A stretch of 64,000 nt of DNA from Rana temporaria (GCF_905171775.1 NC_053494.1:44611981-44675980), one strand, 5' to 3'; shown: positions 23,107-34,650, counted from the first letter of the stretch. Notes: generated from the letters alone by a model not told the origin. A program made the numbers and translations.

Positions 23107-24780
23107 ATAATATACTTTTTTTTTCAGAATATAAATTGCCTTGTCTCTAGTTTACAAACTATACTATAAAGCTGTTTTGTCACTGACCAGTTAGTACAAA
23201 GTTAAGGGGTTTAGCATTATTTTATAGGAACATACATTCCTCTAGCTTTTAGATCTGTTATGCTAGTTCCATCAGTCAATCCAGGCCTATTACCACTGGA
23301 TAAAAAAGAAAACGTATTGTGCCACTTGTATGAAAAAGCCCTGAAGGCATGTTTACAGATGCAGTTTTTACCATGTTTTTACCACCCCCCTAAGCTGCAA
23401 AGGCAGTCAGACATGCCTTTGCAGCCATGGCTGTGATGCTTTTCAGCCTGCTGTGGATCTCCAATAGTTCCCTTCACTCAGATTAACTAGCAGACACTTG
23501 TAGCTAGGAGAGCATACAGTATTTGATTTGTTCTTTTTGAGCATACAATTTTTTCTTTTTTTTTTTTTTACAATTTTGATACATCTGTTTCTCATTTACC
23601 AAAGCACATTACTTTTGTGTAACTATTTAAGAGAAACCTGCTATGATTGCAACAAGACAGGTGCCGTCATTGACCACAGTTGAGGGTTTTTATCCTGATC
23701 GTTGCTAAACTCACAACAGTAAAATCAATGTGCATTAAAGCATGCTTGTTATACTTACTGTGGGACCTACGGGGTGAAATTTTCTGCTTTGTGTAAAAAG
23801 GCTGTTTAATCCTATATTCTCTGATCCTCTCTTTTTTTTACCGTCCCCTGATTATCTCCTGAAAACACGGAGGCTATAGTCAGACTGTACATGCTCAGTT
23901 TGGTGTGTATTGCTAGAGAGTTTTTTTTTTCTTGGGAGAGTGCAAGTGATCAGCACAGGGCCAATCAGCATTGTCCAGACAGAGGGTCTTGCAGTCTGAT
24001 AGGACAGTCAGACAAGTATAAGGACAAGGATAAGGATGACAACACACGTTGGTACACATGGTAAACAGCAATAGCAGTGCCCATATTTCTATAGTGACAG
24101 ATTTCTTAGAAGATTGTAATACTCATTTTGATGCACTGTGCATGCCTAAAACAAACCTAACTTAACCTAATCTGTGTACTTCAAATTAGGGTTACCACTT
24201 TTTTAAGACAGTGTACAAGTGCTGGTACTTTTTTCAAGTACTCGCCTATACCAATCACCGAAGCTTTTGTTTATTGTCATGTGACAGTGGTAATAATATA
24301 CAGCACTGATGGGCACTGATAATGCGTGGACCGTGTCTGTAGTTTTTTTGTTTGTGTTTTTACAATTTTTATGTATTTTACATTTTTTTTTTTACAATGC
24401 TTTCTTTTTTGGTGGACATGGGGGGGGGGGGGGGGGGGGGTGGACAGTCTCAGTGTTTTTTTAATTTTTTACAATTTTAACTTTTAAATATATATATATT
24501 TTTTATTAGCCCTGTTGAGGGGTGGCTTAGGCGAGATATCAGGGGTCTTAACAGACCCCTGATATCTCCCCTTTGAGACAGAGAAAGGGACTAAGGACAC
24601 AGATTCCCCAGTCCCATTCTCTGCAGCCTCAGCTGCACTGAAGATGAATGGAGAGGAGACAGAGGGTCCTCTCTATTCATAAATGGAAACATCGTAAACA
24701 GTCAGTGATCACTCACTCTGTGCATTCAGAAAAGGAAGGGCCGGTAAATGACAGATTTACCGACTCCTTTTTTTGCTTTT
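23107..24780. other. Unassigned stretch with homopolymers
   Basis: Non-coding. It contains a G run of about 21 bases at 24420-24440 and the palindrome-like pair AGATATCAGGGGTC / GACCCCTGATATCT near 24534-24570. No exon seen. Confidence 0.45.
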
Positions 24781-24792
24781 CATCCTAACAGA

Positions 24793-25060
24793 TCCGGGGG
24801 GACAGGAGGAGGACAGAGGGGGACCGGAGGAGCACAGAGGACACGAAGGGGGACTGGAGGAGCACAGTGGACACAGAGGGGGACTGGAGGAACACTGAGG
24901 TGGACCGGAGGACACGAAGGGGGACTGGAGGAGCAAGGAGGATGCTGAGGGGGACTGAGGGAGAACTGGAGGAGTACAGAGAGGGGGACCAGGGGAGCAC
25001 AGAAAGGGGGACCGGAGGAGCACAGAGAGGGGGACCGGAGGAGCATGGAGGAGGAAACAG
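24793..25060. repeat. Purine-rich minisatellite, unit around GGGGGACCGGAGGAGCACAGA
   Basis: About ten units of 20-30 bp, all purine-rich on the plus strand, with variation in length. Serine/proline/leucine-rich frames on the minus strand derive from it. Confidence 0.85.
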
Positions 25061-25399
25061 GGGACAATGGGGGATAACTGATGCGGCGGCAGGGGCAGTT
25101 ACAGTCACCAATCTCCCTGTATAGATTTCAATAAAGCAGCTGAAAGCCGTGGGGGGAGAGAAGGAGAAGTGTCTGTGAGCTGCTTCATTTAAATCCATAC
25201 AGGGAAATTGGTGATTGTACTCCCATGGCAAACTACTTCACTCCATCCTCTCAATATAAAAATAGAAGAATTGTCCCTATGCCAAGGCTTGCTAAAACCT
25301 TACCAAAAGCTTATTTAAAGCTACAGCGCGCAATTAAAAATGTATTCAGTACTCCCAGATTTAAGCTGAATGGTGCCTTAAAGTCAAACTCCATTGACC

Positions 25400-26480
25400 C
25401 TGTCCATGATCCTCTTCATCTGATGATGAGTTGAGTGATGCCCAGAATCATTCAGTCCACTGTCTCTAAACCCAGGACATCAATGACATGAACATCATGG
25501 GAATGTTTTCAAGCCTGGGCTTACAGAGGAATGATGCAGAGTACAGTGCCCATGTCATCTCATGAATGCAGTCCTCTGCATCAATGAGGACTGCCCATCG
25601 CTGTCACAGGAGACACAGGATCCCGGGATATCACGTGACTGGACCAAAGGCAACTCCAAAAAATGTACATGTAAAAAAACATTTTTAAAAAGGGACGCAA
25701 GGGGGGTTGAGCTTCAAGTGCTTTAAGAAAGGTCCTTGAAGCTTGTAAAATTCTTTGTAAATGCTTGCTGTGCATAATGCTCCTCAATCAGCTAAGGTTA
25801 GTTTGGAAGACACAAAATATTGCTGTCACTTCTTATCTTGGGGTTTAAATCCAACAACTCCGCAAGGGCAAGAATTTGTCAAGTATCTTTAGATGTAATT
25901 TTCTTTTGTTTTTTGATCATTTGGTAACTGGTAAACCTTCTAGCAGCAATTGTGTCCTGTTTGTCTAATTTAACATCTTAATAGAAGGATGAGCAGCTTG
26001 AAGCCTTACCAGCAGGATGCATGTATATGCAGGCTCTTTATTCATATATAGACACTCTTCAAGGAGTGACAAGGAACACTCTGCAGTGCACAGTTTGTCA
26101 TTAAGTCTTTTCTATTTGTCCATCAATTTGGCACATGGCACGGCTCTCGGACAATCATACACAGTGGGAGCACCTCAGATAAAATGTAATTCCTACGTGT
26201 TACTATGAATCTCTATGGCAAATTATTATAATTAAGTAAATGCAAAGAATTTGCTTGAAAATTGGCATGTCAGAAGCAGCAGCGTACTCTCTGCAAATAA
26301 GAGAAGCTGATTACATAATAAAAAGCTAGCCGACAAGGAAAAAACAACTTTTAAACACCCTAGGTGAAAAGCTGCTTAAAATGTTTTGTACAGCAAATGT
26401 CACAGCACAGGCAGAATTAACTAACATATTAACAAATAATATGTACAAACAATCTTTCTGTTTAAATGCTAGTGTTAAAC
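25400..26480. other. Dispersed repeat fragment and unassigned sequence
   Basis: 25420-25560 resembles 57220-57355: both have a GATGCCCA...ATCATT and AAACCCA...ACATCA block followed by TTCAAGCCTGGGCT or TTGGGCTCATACC and AGAATGATGCA. They are two copies of an unnamed repeat. The rest to 26480 shows nothing recognisable. Confidence 0.4.
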
Positions 26481-26481
26481 T

Positions 26482-26705
26482 AGAGCTGCGCGATTCTGGC
26501 TAAAATGAGAATCACAATTGTTTTGCTTAGAAGATGGATCACGATTCACTCACGATTCTCGCGGCGTAACATCATCATTCACATTAAAATTGGTCTAACC
26601 TTACTTTTTTTTTTATTCATTGAAATTTATTTTTTCCCCCCAAAAAATGCATTTGAAAGACCGCTGGGCAAATACAGTGTGACATAAAATATTGCAGCAA
26701 ATGCC
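26482..26705. repeat. Frog-type interspersed repeat with AGAGCTGCGCGATTCTGG start
   Basis: Starts AGAGCTGCGCGATTCTGGC and contains TCACGATTCTCGCGGCGTAA. An internal piece of apparently the same repeat, with CTCACGATTCACTATCGCTC, occurs at about 33174-33260. I recognise it as a common ranid repeat but cannot name the class. Confidence 0.5.
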
Positions 26706-27155
26706 ATATTGGGCCAGATTCACAGATATCTGCGGCGGCGTAACGTATCCCCTTTACGTTACACCACCGCAAGTTTTCAGCGCAAGTGCCTGATTCACCA
26801 AGCACTTGCGTGTAAACTTACGGCGGTGTAACGTAAAGCCGTCCGGCGCAAGCCCGCCTAATTCAAATGGGGCGTGTACCATTTAAATTAGGCGCGTTCC
26901 CGCGCCGAACGTTCTGCGCATGCTCCGTGTGAAAATTTCCCGACGTGCTTTGCGCAAAATTACGGCGCCCCAACGTCTTTTTTGAACGACGACGTGCGTT
27001 ACGTCGCTTCGTATTCCCGGACGTCTTACACAAAAATAAATAAATTTATAATTCGACGCTGGAACGACGGCAATACTTTAACATAGTTGTTCTAAATGTA
27101 AGCCATGAAAAAGCAGGCTTATGTTTGCGAAGGGGACAAACCGACTAGCAACGAC
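26706..27155. repeat. Frog-type repeat with GGGCCAGATTCACAGATATC start
   Basis: Contains GCGGCGGCGTAACGTATC and TTACGTTACACCACCGC as inverted partners, then CAAGTGCCTGATTCACCAAG with CTTGGTG-like inverse. It is strikingly CpG-rich compared with its surroundings, which suggests a recent insertion that has not yet lost CpG. The right end is not defined. Confidence 0.5.
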
Positions 27156-27479
27156 GTAAGAGCACCATCCCATATGCATCCGCCGTGAGAGCCAATGGGC
27201 ACCATCCCATATAAAGGATAAAGACCAAAGCTCCTGGTTCCCACTTGGACTTCCAATCCACTGCAAACTGTCATCATCCCCCACTACACCCACTTTTTAG
27301 TTCCAATGAGTATAACAAGCATGCTTTACTGCATATTCAGACTGATTTTACTGTTGTGGGTTTAGTAACTCTTTCATACTTACCTTAGCGTGATCTCAAT
27401 CCAGCGCTGTCTGCAGCGGCTCTCTCCTCCCTCTCTGTTCACAGAGGCAGCAGTGGGAGTCAGTGGCTCCTGCTCCTGT

Positions 27480-27700
27480 CAATCAAAGTGGGGGACCGGG
27501 CTAAGACACACAGTCAATAGATGCACACAGCCCAGCTCAGTAGCAACCCTGCAGGTGCACCCAATAGTGTCTTTTTGTGGTGGCACACAGAGAAGAGGAG
27601 GAGACCAGAGCACCGTAGGGGAGCTGAGAAGCTGAGAAGAGGAAGATCGAGACTGCTCTGTGCAATACTATTGCACAGAGTAGCTAAGTATAACATGTTT
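27480..27700 (-). repeat. Frog-type repeat, CTGCTCTGTGCAATGG end, copy 1
   Basis: TGCTCTGTGCAATACTATTG at 27654 onward, followed by TAACATGTTTATTG, is the inverse of a block at 28668-28720 (AATAAACATGTTGTACTTTC and GCTCTGTGCAATGGAATTG). Two copies of one dispersed repeat lie in opposite orientation about 1 kb apart. Confidence 0.5.
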
Positions 27701-28650
27701 ATTGTTTTAACAAAAAAAAATACAAAATTAACAGATTATTACAATTAAAATATTATACATTTGAATATTTCCATTTTCCACTTTTTACATGCCATGTCTG
27801 TGTTCTGTTTCTCTCATATTTAATCATGTCAGAAGAATGCCTTTGACAGGACTACAAAATGACAATGTCAGTGACAGGAAAGAGTGTTTTTGCTCATGTC
27901 ATTGGATTCCAGCCATGCTTTTCACATTCAGCAGCATTAAAGGATTCTAGCAATATTTCAACAAAAATTAAATTAGAAGAACAGATGGGGGAGACTTGGT
28001 TAGTAGACGCTATGGATTATTTTTTTGTATTTTTTTTTTTTTGTCAAAAAAGTATCAGCTAGAGGACAATAGTTCTATTTTAGTGCCGAGCTACGCTCTC
28101 TTGCCTGAGTGACCTCCAAGCTAGTTTGATATCCACCCGAGAGTCTTCCAGCAAAAGCATCAACATTGTGCTTTTTGCTAAACCCTGTAATTCAATATAG
28201 GCATTTTTGACAGGCAATAAAGGTCAAAGTAAACGACAGCAACAAACGTTGCATAGCAACAGTGTGGCTTATGACAAAAAGAGATAAAAAAGAAAAGTGG
28301 GGTAACCTTTGCCTTAGTTTGCTGGAAGATTGGAGATCTCTGATCAAAAATGATTTCTTGTCATGGAAAGGTGGATGCCAAAAAAATAATAATGTAAATA
28401 CCACTGCAGTTTAGGTTCCACACCTATTTGATATATGTACGGAAATAAAAATGTTAAAGTGTAAGAGAGTTACTGACACTAATCATATAAAAGTACCCAC
28501 ACCTCTAAAGGAAATTATTTGTCACCTTCTGTTGTAAAGGCAATACAAAATTTGGTAGCTGCATTCTCTGTGACGGGACAATGTATAACATGCTTTCTGC
28601 CTTTACTAAAAGAGTATAGAATGGTTAGAGCGAGTATAGAGTGGTTGTAA
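27701..28650. other. Unassigned AT-rich stretch
   Basis: No exon or element recognised; long A and T runs near 27710 and 28030. Confidence 0.45.
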
Positions 28651-28654
28651 GGAT

Positions 28655-28900
28655 TACATTTTTTTCCAAAATAATAAACATGTTGTACTTTCCTGCTCTG
28701 TGCAATGGAATTGGCTGCAAACCTCTTCTTGTGGAGTCTCCGCTGGCACTGTTGGCTTTTTCTCTTCAGTGTCTGCCACCATAGTAAGCTGCTTGTTATT
28801 GGGGCAGACATTGTCCATAGACACACACACAGCCAGGCTATCAGGGGGGTACAGGCAGTAATCATGTAAGGGGCCCGAGCGTCCCAAGGGCCCAGCTACC
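28655..28900 (+). repeat. Frog-type repeat, CTGCTCTGTGCAATGG end, copy 2
   Basis: Partner of 27480-27700 in opposite orientation. It continues into GGGGCCCGAGCGTCCCAAGG-type sequence to about 28900. Class unknown. Confidence 0.45.
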
Positions 28901-28989
28901 CCCCTGTGCTGCCTCTGTATATTTGGACTTTATTTTATCTTCTTCTCTTTGGATGGGACACCTGAAGGCAGAAGCTGACAAGCTGGCAC

Positions 28990-29123
28990 GATTGAGTTGT
29001 ATTGTGAAAAATGGATGAGGATGACTCTGGATGGAGATGAGTTACATTGTGGAGAGCCTCTTCACTATGTAACTTATCCTCACCCAGAGTCATACTCATC
29101 CATTTTTACAATGCAACTCAATC
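28990..29123. repeat. Imperfect inverted repeat, arms about 57 bp
   Basis: 28990-29047 (starting GATTGAGTTGTATTG) pairs with 29067-29123 (ending CAATGCAACTCAATC), with a few mismatches and one single-base indel. The spacer is 19 bp. It may be the core of a MITE whose ends I cannot define. Confidence 0.8.
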
Positions 29124-29873
29124 ATCTTCAGCCCCACCCAGCATCTACTCCATCCCTCCAGTCTTCCCAATGCATCCCCATCCACGCTCAGCGTAAAGGA
29201 TAGGTGATGCTGGGCGTGGATGAGAATGCATTGTCAGGCCCTGGTAAGTCAAGGCCTAATGCTGTGTAAGGGGCCCCAAAATGTCTGTTGGTTGCCCTGC
29301 ACACAACCTGCTGTCTGCTCACATGATTTGACTGCAGCAGGAGCCAATGGCTCCCACTGTTGTCTCTCTGTCCTGTAAATGCAGGAGAGAGCTGCTACAG
29401 ACTGGGAAAGTGCTGGATTGAGTGTATGGGGGGAGCATTACTGTTACTGGGACATTTTTGTCCTTGATGCAGGGATTGCAGGAAAAAATGTCTAGCCTTT
29501 AGAACCACTTAATATTCCTGCAGCTTAGTCACTATGTTCAGTTTGAGTACCTAATCACGCAGGGTAAATTTTAAAACAGAATTTTTACTTGCGTTTAATT
29601 GGATAAGTGAAACTTACCTAGATTTGTATTATTCTTTGTGCTTCAAGTAACAATTCTCTATTGCTTTAGCAACCTTAGCATGTTTCAGGGTGAGATATTT
29701 TGGACATCCTGATAGCTGTTGCCCCACTGACAAAAAAAAAGGACAAACTTGGTAAATGGCTATATTTTGTGATTTAAAATGAAAGTCTACTTTTTTAGGG
29801 ATAAAAATTTCAGTCAACTGTATTGATTACAAAGATTTTGTAAAACGGCATATTTGTAAATTTCTCTGTCTTA

Positions 29874-30210
29874 GGCCTCGTACACACGACCGAACATGTC
29901 CGCTGAAACTGGTCCGCTGACATGTTCGGTCGTCTGTACGACTCACCGGACATGTCCGCTCGGCCGAAAGCCCTTGCATGCGTCAAAGTGATTCGACGCA
30001 TGCGTGGAAGCATTGACCTTCCAGGGTCGCACACGTCGCCACGTCATCGTCGCGGCGACGGCGCGGCCACGTCACCGCGTATCCTGTGTGCGCGGATTTC
30101 TATTTGATGGTGTGTACAACCATCAGACAGAAATCTCCGAGCGGACATGTCCGATGAAAACGGTCCGCGGACCGTTTTCATCGGACATGTCCCCTCGTGT
30201 GTACGAGGCC
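29874..30210. mobile_element. Harbinger-like MITE, GACATGTCCGCTGAAAC word, copy 2
   Basis: Ends GGCCTCGTACACACGACC and, inverted, GGCCTCGTACACACGAGG; flanks are TTA and TCA. The inner parts of both ends carry CATGTCCG and GGTCCGCGGACC-like palindromes, perfect at 30143-30192. It is related to the nested element at 16893-17373. The central part, ACGTCGCCACGTCATCGTCGC, is CpG-rich. Confidence 0.85.
30143..30192. repeat. Perfect 50-bp palindrome without spacer
   Basis: 30143-30167 is the exact reverse complement of 30168-30192. It lies at the right end of the MITE and corresponds in position to the 60-bp palindrome at 17301-17360. Confidence 0.95.
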
Positions 30211-31150
30211 TCAAGTAGTTGCTGTTTGTCCTACCATACTGTAGATTTTCTCAAACTAATTTCTGAACATCTGCATGCTGAGTCTTAGATATATCCTAAA
30301 AAAAATTAAACCACTGTTGCAGAGGATTCTTTTAATTCGATTTTTATCAGTGCAGAGTTGTTAACCCCTTCTTGCCACCGCTTCAGGCCGTTCAAGTGGA
30401 TCGAAATGCAGAGAGGCAGAGACAGGCATTCCAAACATGTGACTGCTGTGAATAGCTGTTGAAACATAAATAGAGAGACAGAACGCACCGGCTTCTAGTG
30501 CAACACTGTATATTCAATAGTGATAAAAAAGAAACATTGTAACACTATACACTCAGGCAGCTGTATCACGTGGTTGTTACAATTCCACAGTCAGGGCTCC
30601 AGGCTGGATCCAGGAAGGGCTAGCACTGGATAGTCCTGATTTGCCAGTGTGCGGCCGCCGACAAGCTGCACGCGATCCGCCCACCCACAGCAGGGATCCT
30701 CTGATGATGGGAAAAACCCGGTCAAACTTCAGAGTCTTGTGATACAGGCAATAGGAGCTGATGAGGGACGCTAAGGGCTCCCAAGACAACATGTTTCAGA
30801 GGGCATGGCCTCCTTCAAGGCAAAAGTAAAAAAAATAAAAAATAAATAATAATGTTATACATTTTTTTGTACTGTCACCAGTCAATGTCCCTGATCACCT
30901 CTACACCAGTTATATGATGAAGCTGTACTGCACTGGTGACAGTGTGCAAAAAATAAATAAATTGAGAATTTTTTTTTATTTCTTAATTTTCCCAAAAATG
31001 ATGACAAAAAAATTTGCCATGCCTCTTACTAAATACCCCGGACTGTCTACTTCTCAAAAAGGGGTGATTTGGGTGATATTGGTTCTGTCCTGACATTTTT
31101 GGGCCTCAAGAAATGAGAGTCAGTACATCAGGATTGATCGATTTTCAGGT
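30211..31150. other. Unassigned stretch with one recurring motif
   Basis: Non-coding. At about 30777-30820 the minus strand reads GGCCATGCCCTCTGAAACAT, a variant of the GAAAC(G/A)(C/T)GTCGG motif with a preceding hairpin. No gene seen. Confidence 0.45.
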
Positions 31151-31151
31151 A

Positions 31152-31461
31152 CAGTATCTCACAAAAGTGAGTACACCTCTCACATTTTTTTTAATATTTT
31201 ACTACATCTTTTTATGTGACAACACTGAAGAAATTACACTTTGCTATAATGCAAAGTAGTGAATGTACAGCTTGTATAACAGTGTAAATTTGCTATCCCC
31301 TCAAAATAACACACAGCCATTAATGTCTAAACCGCTTGCAACAAAGGTGAGTACACCCCTAAGTGAAAATGTCCAAATTGGGCCCAATTAGCTATTTTCC
31401 CTCCCTGGTGTCATGTGGCTCATTAGTGTTATGAGGTCCCAGGTGTGAATGGGGAGCAGCC
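31152..31461. mobile_element. Truncated Tc1-like element end
   Basis: CAGTATCTCACAAAAGTGAG after a TA is the recognisable terminus of a Tc1 family with GTGAGTACACC motifs. An inner direct repeat, AAAGGTGAGTACACCCCTAA, occurs at about 31344. The sequence passes directly from the outer inverted repeat into TCATGTGGCTCATTAG and GTGTGAATGGGGAGCAG, so the whole transposase gene is deleted, and the other end is missing. Confidence 0.8.
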
Positions 31462-31566
31462 TAGGCACCCCATGCTGTGTAGCCACCCTGGCGGTATGAT
31501 TATATCAAATTTTTGCGTCTCAAATCGGTACATGGTTTTGCATAGAAATTTGGCGTTTTATACTGT

Positions 31567-32835
31567 AGTGAGAACAACAGAGGACTGTGAGGAATGTGAA
31601 TGGGAATTCACTCAGCATGGGGGCAATGCTTGTAATGAGTCCATGTGTGTATAACCTAACAGGTGAATGGAAACACCGACCAGGTGCAATGAACAATGAA
31701 AAGTTCAATGAACAAATGGAAACAGTTCATAGGTATGCTTCCCAGTGGAAGGATAAAACACTTCAAACGTAATGCTGGTTCAGATAAAGAAAGTAGCAGT
31801 CATGGCTTGTCTGTAGCAATCTTCAGAAAATCATATAAAGAGGGTGGATACTCTTACCAGCTAAGGTGGACTTGCATGTTAGTACTAACATCAAGTCGGA
31901 TACAGCATGATGGTCACAGCGGACCCTGGGCTCTGTGCGGATGGATCTGTGGGATGGTCTCTCCAACTGGAACGATGGAACCGATCTTTTCAGATACCTC
32001 TCTCAGGAACAGAAACCCAAATGGACAGGGCCGATGACTCATGGATCAACACAGCATGTGTGGAAAGGAAAAAAATGCTCCAATGGTGCAGGTCAAAAAA
32101 AACCGTGAAGGCTTTATTTGTAAAAAAATTAGAGCTTAGAGCCGACGCGTTTCGGCTCTAAGCCATCAACAGGGTCATGCCCCTGTTGATGGCTTAGAGC
32201 CGAAACGCGTCGGGTAACATGCTTAGTACCCCATACTGCCTTTTATAACTATTCACGTGATTTTATTGTTTAATTTTTTTACAAATAAAGCCTTCACGGT
32301 TTTTTTTGACCTGCACCATTGGAGCATTTTTTTCCTTTCCACACATGCTGTGTTGATCCATGAGTCATCGGCCCTGTCCATTTGGGTTTCTGTTCCTGAG
32401 AGAGGTATCTGAAAAGATCGGTTCCATCGTTCCAGTTGGAGAGACCATCCCACAGATCCATCCGCACAGAGCCCAGGGTCCGCTGTGACCATCATGCTGT
32501 ATCCGACTTGATGTTAGTACTAACATGCAAGTCCACCTTAGCTGGTAAGAGTATCCACCCTCTTTATATGATTTTCTGAAGATTGCTACAGACAAGCCAT
32601 GACTGCTACTTTCTTTATCTGAACCAGCATTACGTTTGAAGTGTTTTATCCTTCCACTGGGAAGCATACCTATGAACTGTTTCCATTTGTTCATTGAACT
32701 TTTCATTGTTCATTGCACCTGGTCGGTGTTTCCATTCACCTGTTAGGTTATACACACATGGACTCATTACAAGCATTGCCCCCATGCTGAGTGAATTCCC
32801 ATTCACATTCCTCACAGTCCTCTGTTGTTCTCACT
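31567..32835. repeat. Large palindrome with 565-bp arms
   Basis: 31567-32131 and 32271-32835 are reverse complements. The start and end coordinates sum to 64402 at both the outer and the inner edges, so there is no net length difference. The proteins read from matching frames in the two arms (31696-32037 on plus, 32365-32706 on minus; 113 codons) are identical, so the arms are essentially identical over that length. The 139-bp spacer contains a smaller exact hairpin. I recognise no family. The flanks differ on the two sides. Confidence 0.95.
32142..32213. repeat. Perfect 33-bp hairpin at the centre of the large palindrome
   Basis: Arms 32142-32174 and 32181-32213 are exact reverse complements with the loop TCATGC. 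Its centre (32177.5) is about 23 bases off the centre of the 565-bp arms (32201), so it is an independent hairpin, not simply the innermost part of the large one. The right arm ends CCGAAACGCGTCGG, a motif found in weaker form elsewhere in the window. Confidence 0.95.
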
Positions 32836-33480
32836 TCCAATGATATGTGATTTTGGCAACATTTTTCCACTCAATATCAACTTTAGCGCTGCACCCAAAC
32901 TGGCACACATATAGCCCCACTCTTCCCCTACAAGTGTGCAAAGTTTGTTGTCTGGGGGACCTACAGCCGGGAAGCACCGATTTTTCAAATCCGTCACCCC
33001 TTCTATATACTCCCATGTTAAACGTAAGTCTAGTCATGGACATAGTGAGGCATGAGCACAGTGAGGCATGGGCACAGTGTGCCTTGGCTTATATTCGGGT
33101 CGGCTTGTACTCGAGTATATACGGTAATTATAAAAAAGAATAATATAATAATAATAATAATAAAATGAATTTCCTCACGATTCACTATCGCTCAATTCTG
33201 CAAGCGTTCTAATTTACTATTGCTGTTTTCTAGCTGGTCTAAAACCTCTCTTGACATAAAGGGACCCTTTTTTTTCAAATGCATAGGCTGGGCATGATGT
33301 CAAACCATCGCACCTGACTTCCGAACGATAATAGAGACTCTGGAGACCATCTGGCCCACCAAATCCAGGACTGGAGGGCGGCGGGGGGGGGGTGCATGGA
33401 CAAGCACTGGAGGGTGGCAGGGAGGGTGCATGTCCCCTCCCGCTGCCTGTAAGAATGATCAAGCAGCTGAACAGCCACTA
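32836..33480. repeat. Mixed repeat fragments
   Basis: 33075-33125 has GCTTATATTCGGGTCGGCTTG and CTCGAGTATATACGG, like the terminus of a family related to the elements at 15243 and 38582. 33174-33260 matches the internal part of the repeat at 26482. No gene is seen; reading frames on either strand lack resemblance to known proteins. Confidence 0.4.
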
Positions 33481-34188
33481 TGATCTTTCTTATGGTAAAG
33501 GGAATCGCTGGCTCTAAAAGACAATATCTGAATGATGCCTGTAGCTGCAAGCATCATTCAGATGTCACCGCTCAAAATCCACAATGTCATATGACGTTAT
33601 GTAGGCGGCAAGCGGTTAAGCGCCCCACAAGGGCAGATCAATATAATATTGATTTGATCTTGAATGAAATTTACAATGAAGTTTTCTTAAATTGTTTACA
33701 AAACATAGAAAAAAAATATTAACTCAAAGAAATTCAAACTACATTAAAGACCATATAGAGAAAATACAGTATTAATTGAATGTACCAATAAAACTTACAT
33801 AAACCATAAACCTCAGGTTCAAATTACCACTTGCCTCCCAAAAGCTTGTTTTCTTTCAGCTGTCCATTTATAAAAAATGTTGGTCCATCCTACGTAGGTA
33901 TATTGTACAGTAGTGATGGTCATCTCCATCTAGCATCTGACATACACACTACTTCAGAAATCAAAGTTTAATCCAGCACTGGAAGGGAACCCAGCAAGAA
34001 ACCAGGTAAACGTTGGTTTCTAATGCCTTATGTGATGCTGTCCTCACAATAAACATGTTAAATGCATTTATTTGGAGTGCTTGTGACTGTGAAGCTTTAT
34101 AAAACAGGTCAAGATGTAAGAGTTGGGATGGCCCTGAGCATGAATCTTGTTTGTCCCTGGTGGTGGTACAGGTGTACCAGATCCACAT
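33481..34188. other. Unassigned stretch with a repeat end at 33600-33621
   Basis: GGCGGCAAGCGGTTAAG at 33605 resembles the end of a TTAA-type frog repeat whose other end I cannot place. The rest shows nothing recognisable. Confidence 0.4.
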
Positions 34189-34191
34189 CTA

Positions 34192-34647
34192 TGGCCCATT
34201 CACACAGGGACAGCTTTGGATCCGACTTCAAGTCGCCCCTAGTCGCCTCAAGTCATGCTGCATGAGAAAATCATTGTAAGTGAACGAAACCATCTTAATA
34301 CACACTACTGCAGTCGCTCCGATTTCTAAAAAGGTTCCTGTACTACTTCAGTCCGACTTGTAGGCAACTTGTACCCATTGATTTCAATGGAAGTCGCCTC
34401 AGAAGTCGGATTACTGTCTTAACAGAAGCAACAAAACAGGAAGAGAACATACATTTCTCAGGCAAACCTCTCCCTCCCACAAAGCTGATTGTTGTTTGAT
34501 TGACCACTGGAAAGCCTCCTGTCCTGGAGGCAACTTGAAGTTGCCTTGTAAGTTGCCTCATGTCGCGCTGTGATTCATACTCAAGTCGTGTCCAAGTTGC
34601 CTCCCAAAGTCGTGCTGGAAGTCATGTTGCCCCTGTGTGAATGGAGT
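34192..34647. mobile_element. MITE with TGGCCCATTCACACAGGG end
   Basis: CTA at 34189-34191 and at 34648-34650 bounds ends TGGCCCATTCACACAGGG and, inverted, ACTCCATTCACACAGGGG. The word GACTTCAAGTCGCC or AAGTTGCCTC recurs in both orientations inside. Its build (3-bp duplication, capped ends, repeated internal word) matches the Harbinger-like MITEs elsewhere in the window. Confidence 0.75.
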
Positions 34648-34650
34648 CTA

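Noticed and set aside
24757..25231. Minus-strand frames rich in Ser, Pro and Leu
   Set aside because: They are derived from the purine-rich minisatellite at 24793-25060.
31696..32706. 113-codon frames on both strands that encode the same protein
   Set aside because: They are the same sequence in the two arms of the palindrome. No family resemblance, splice context or Kozak support was seen.
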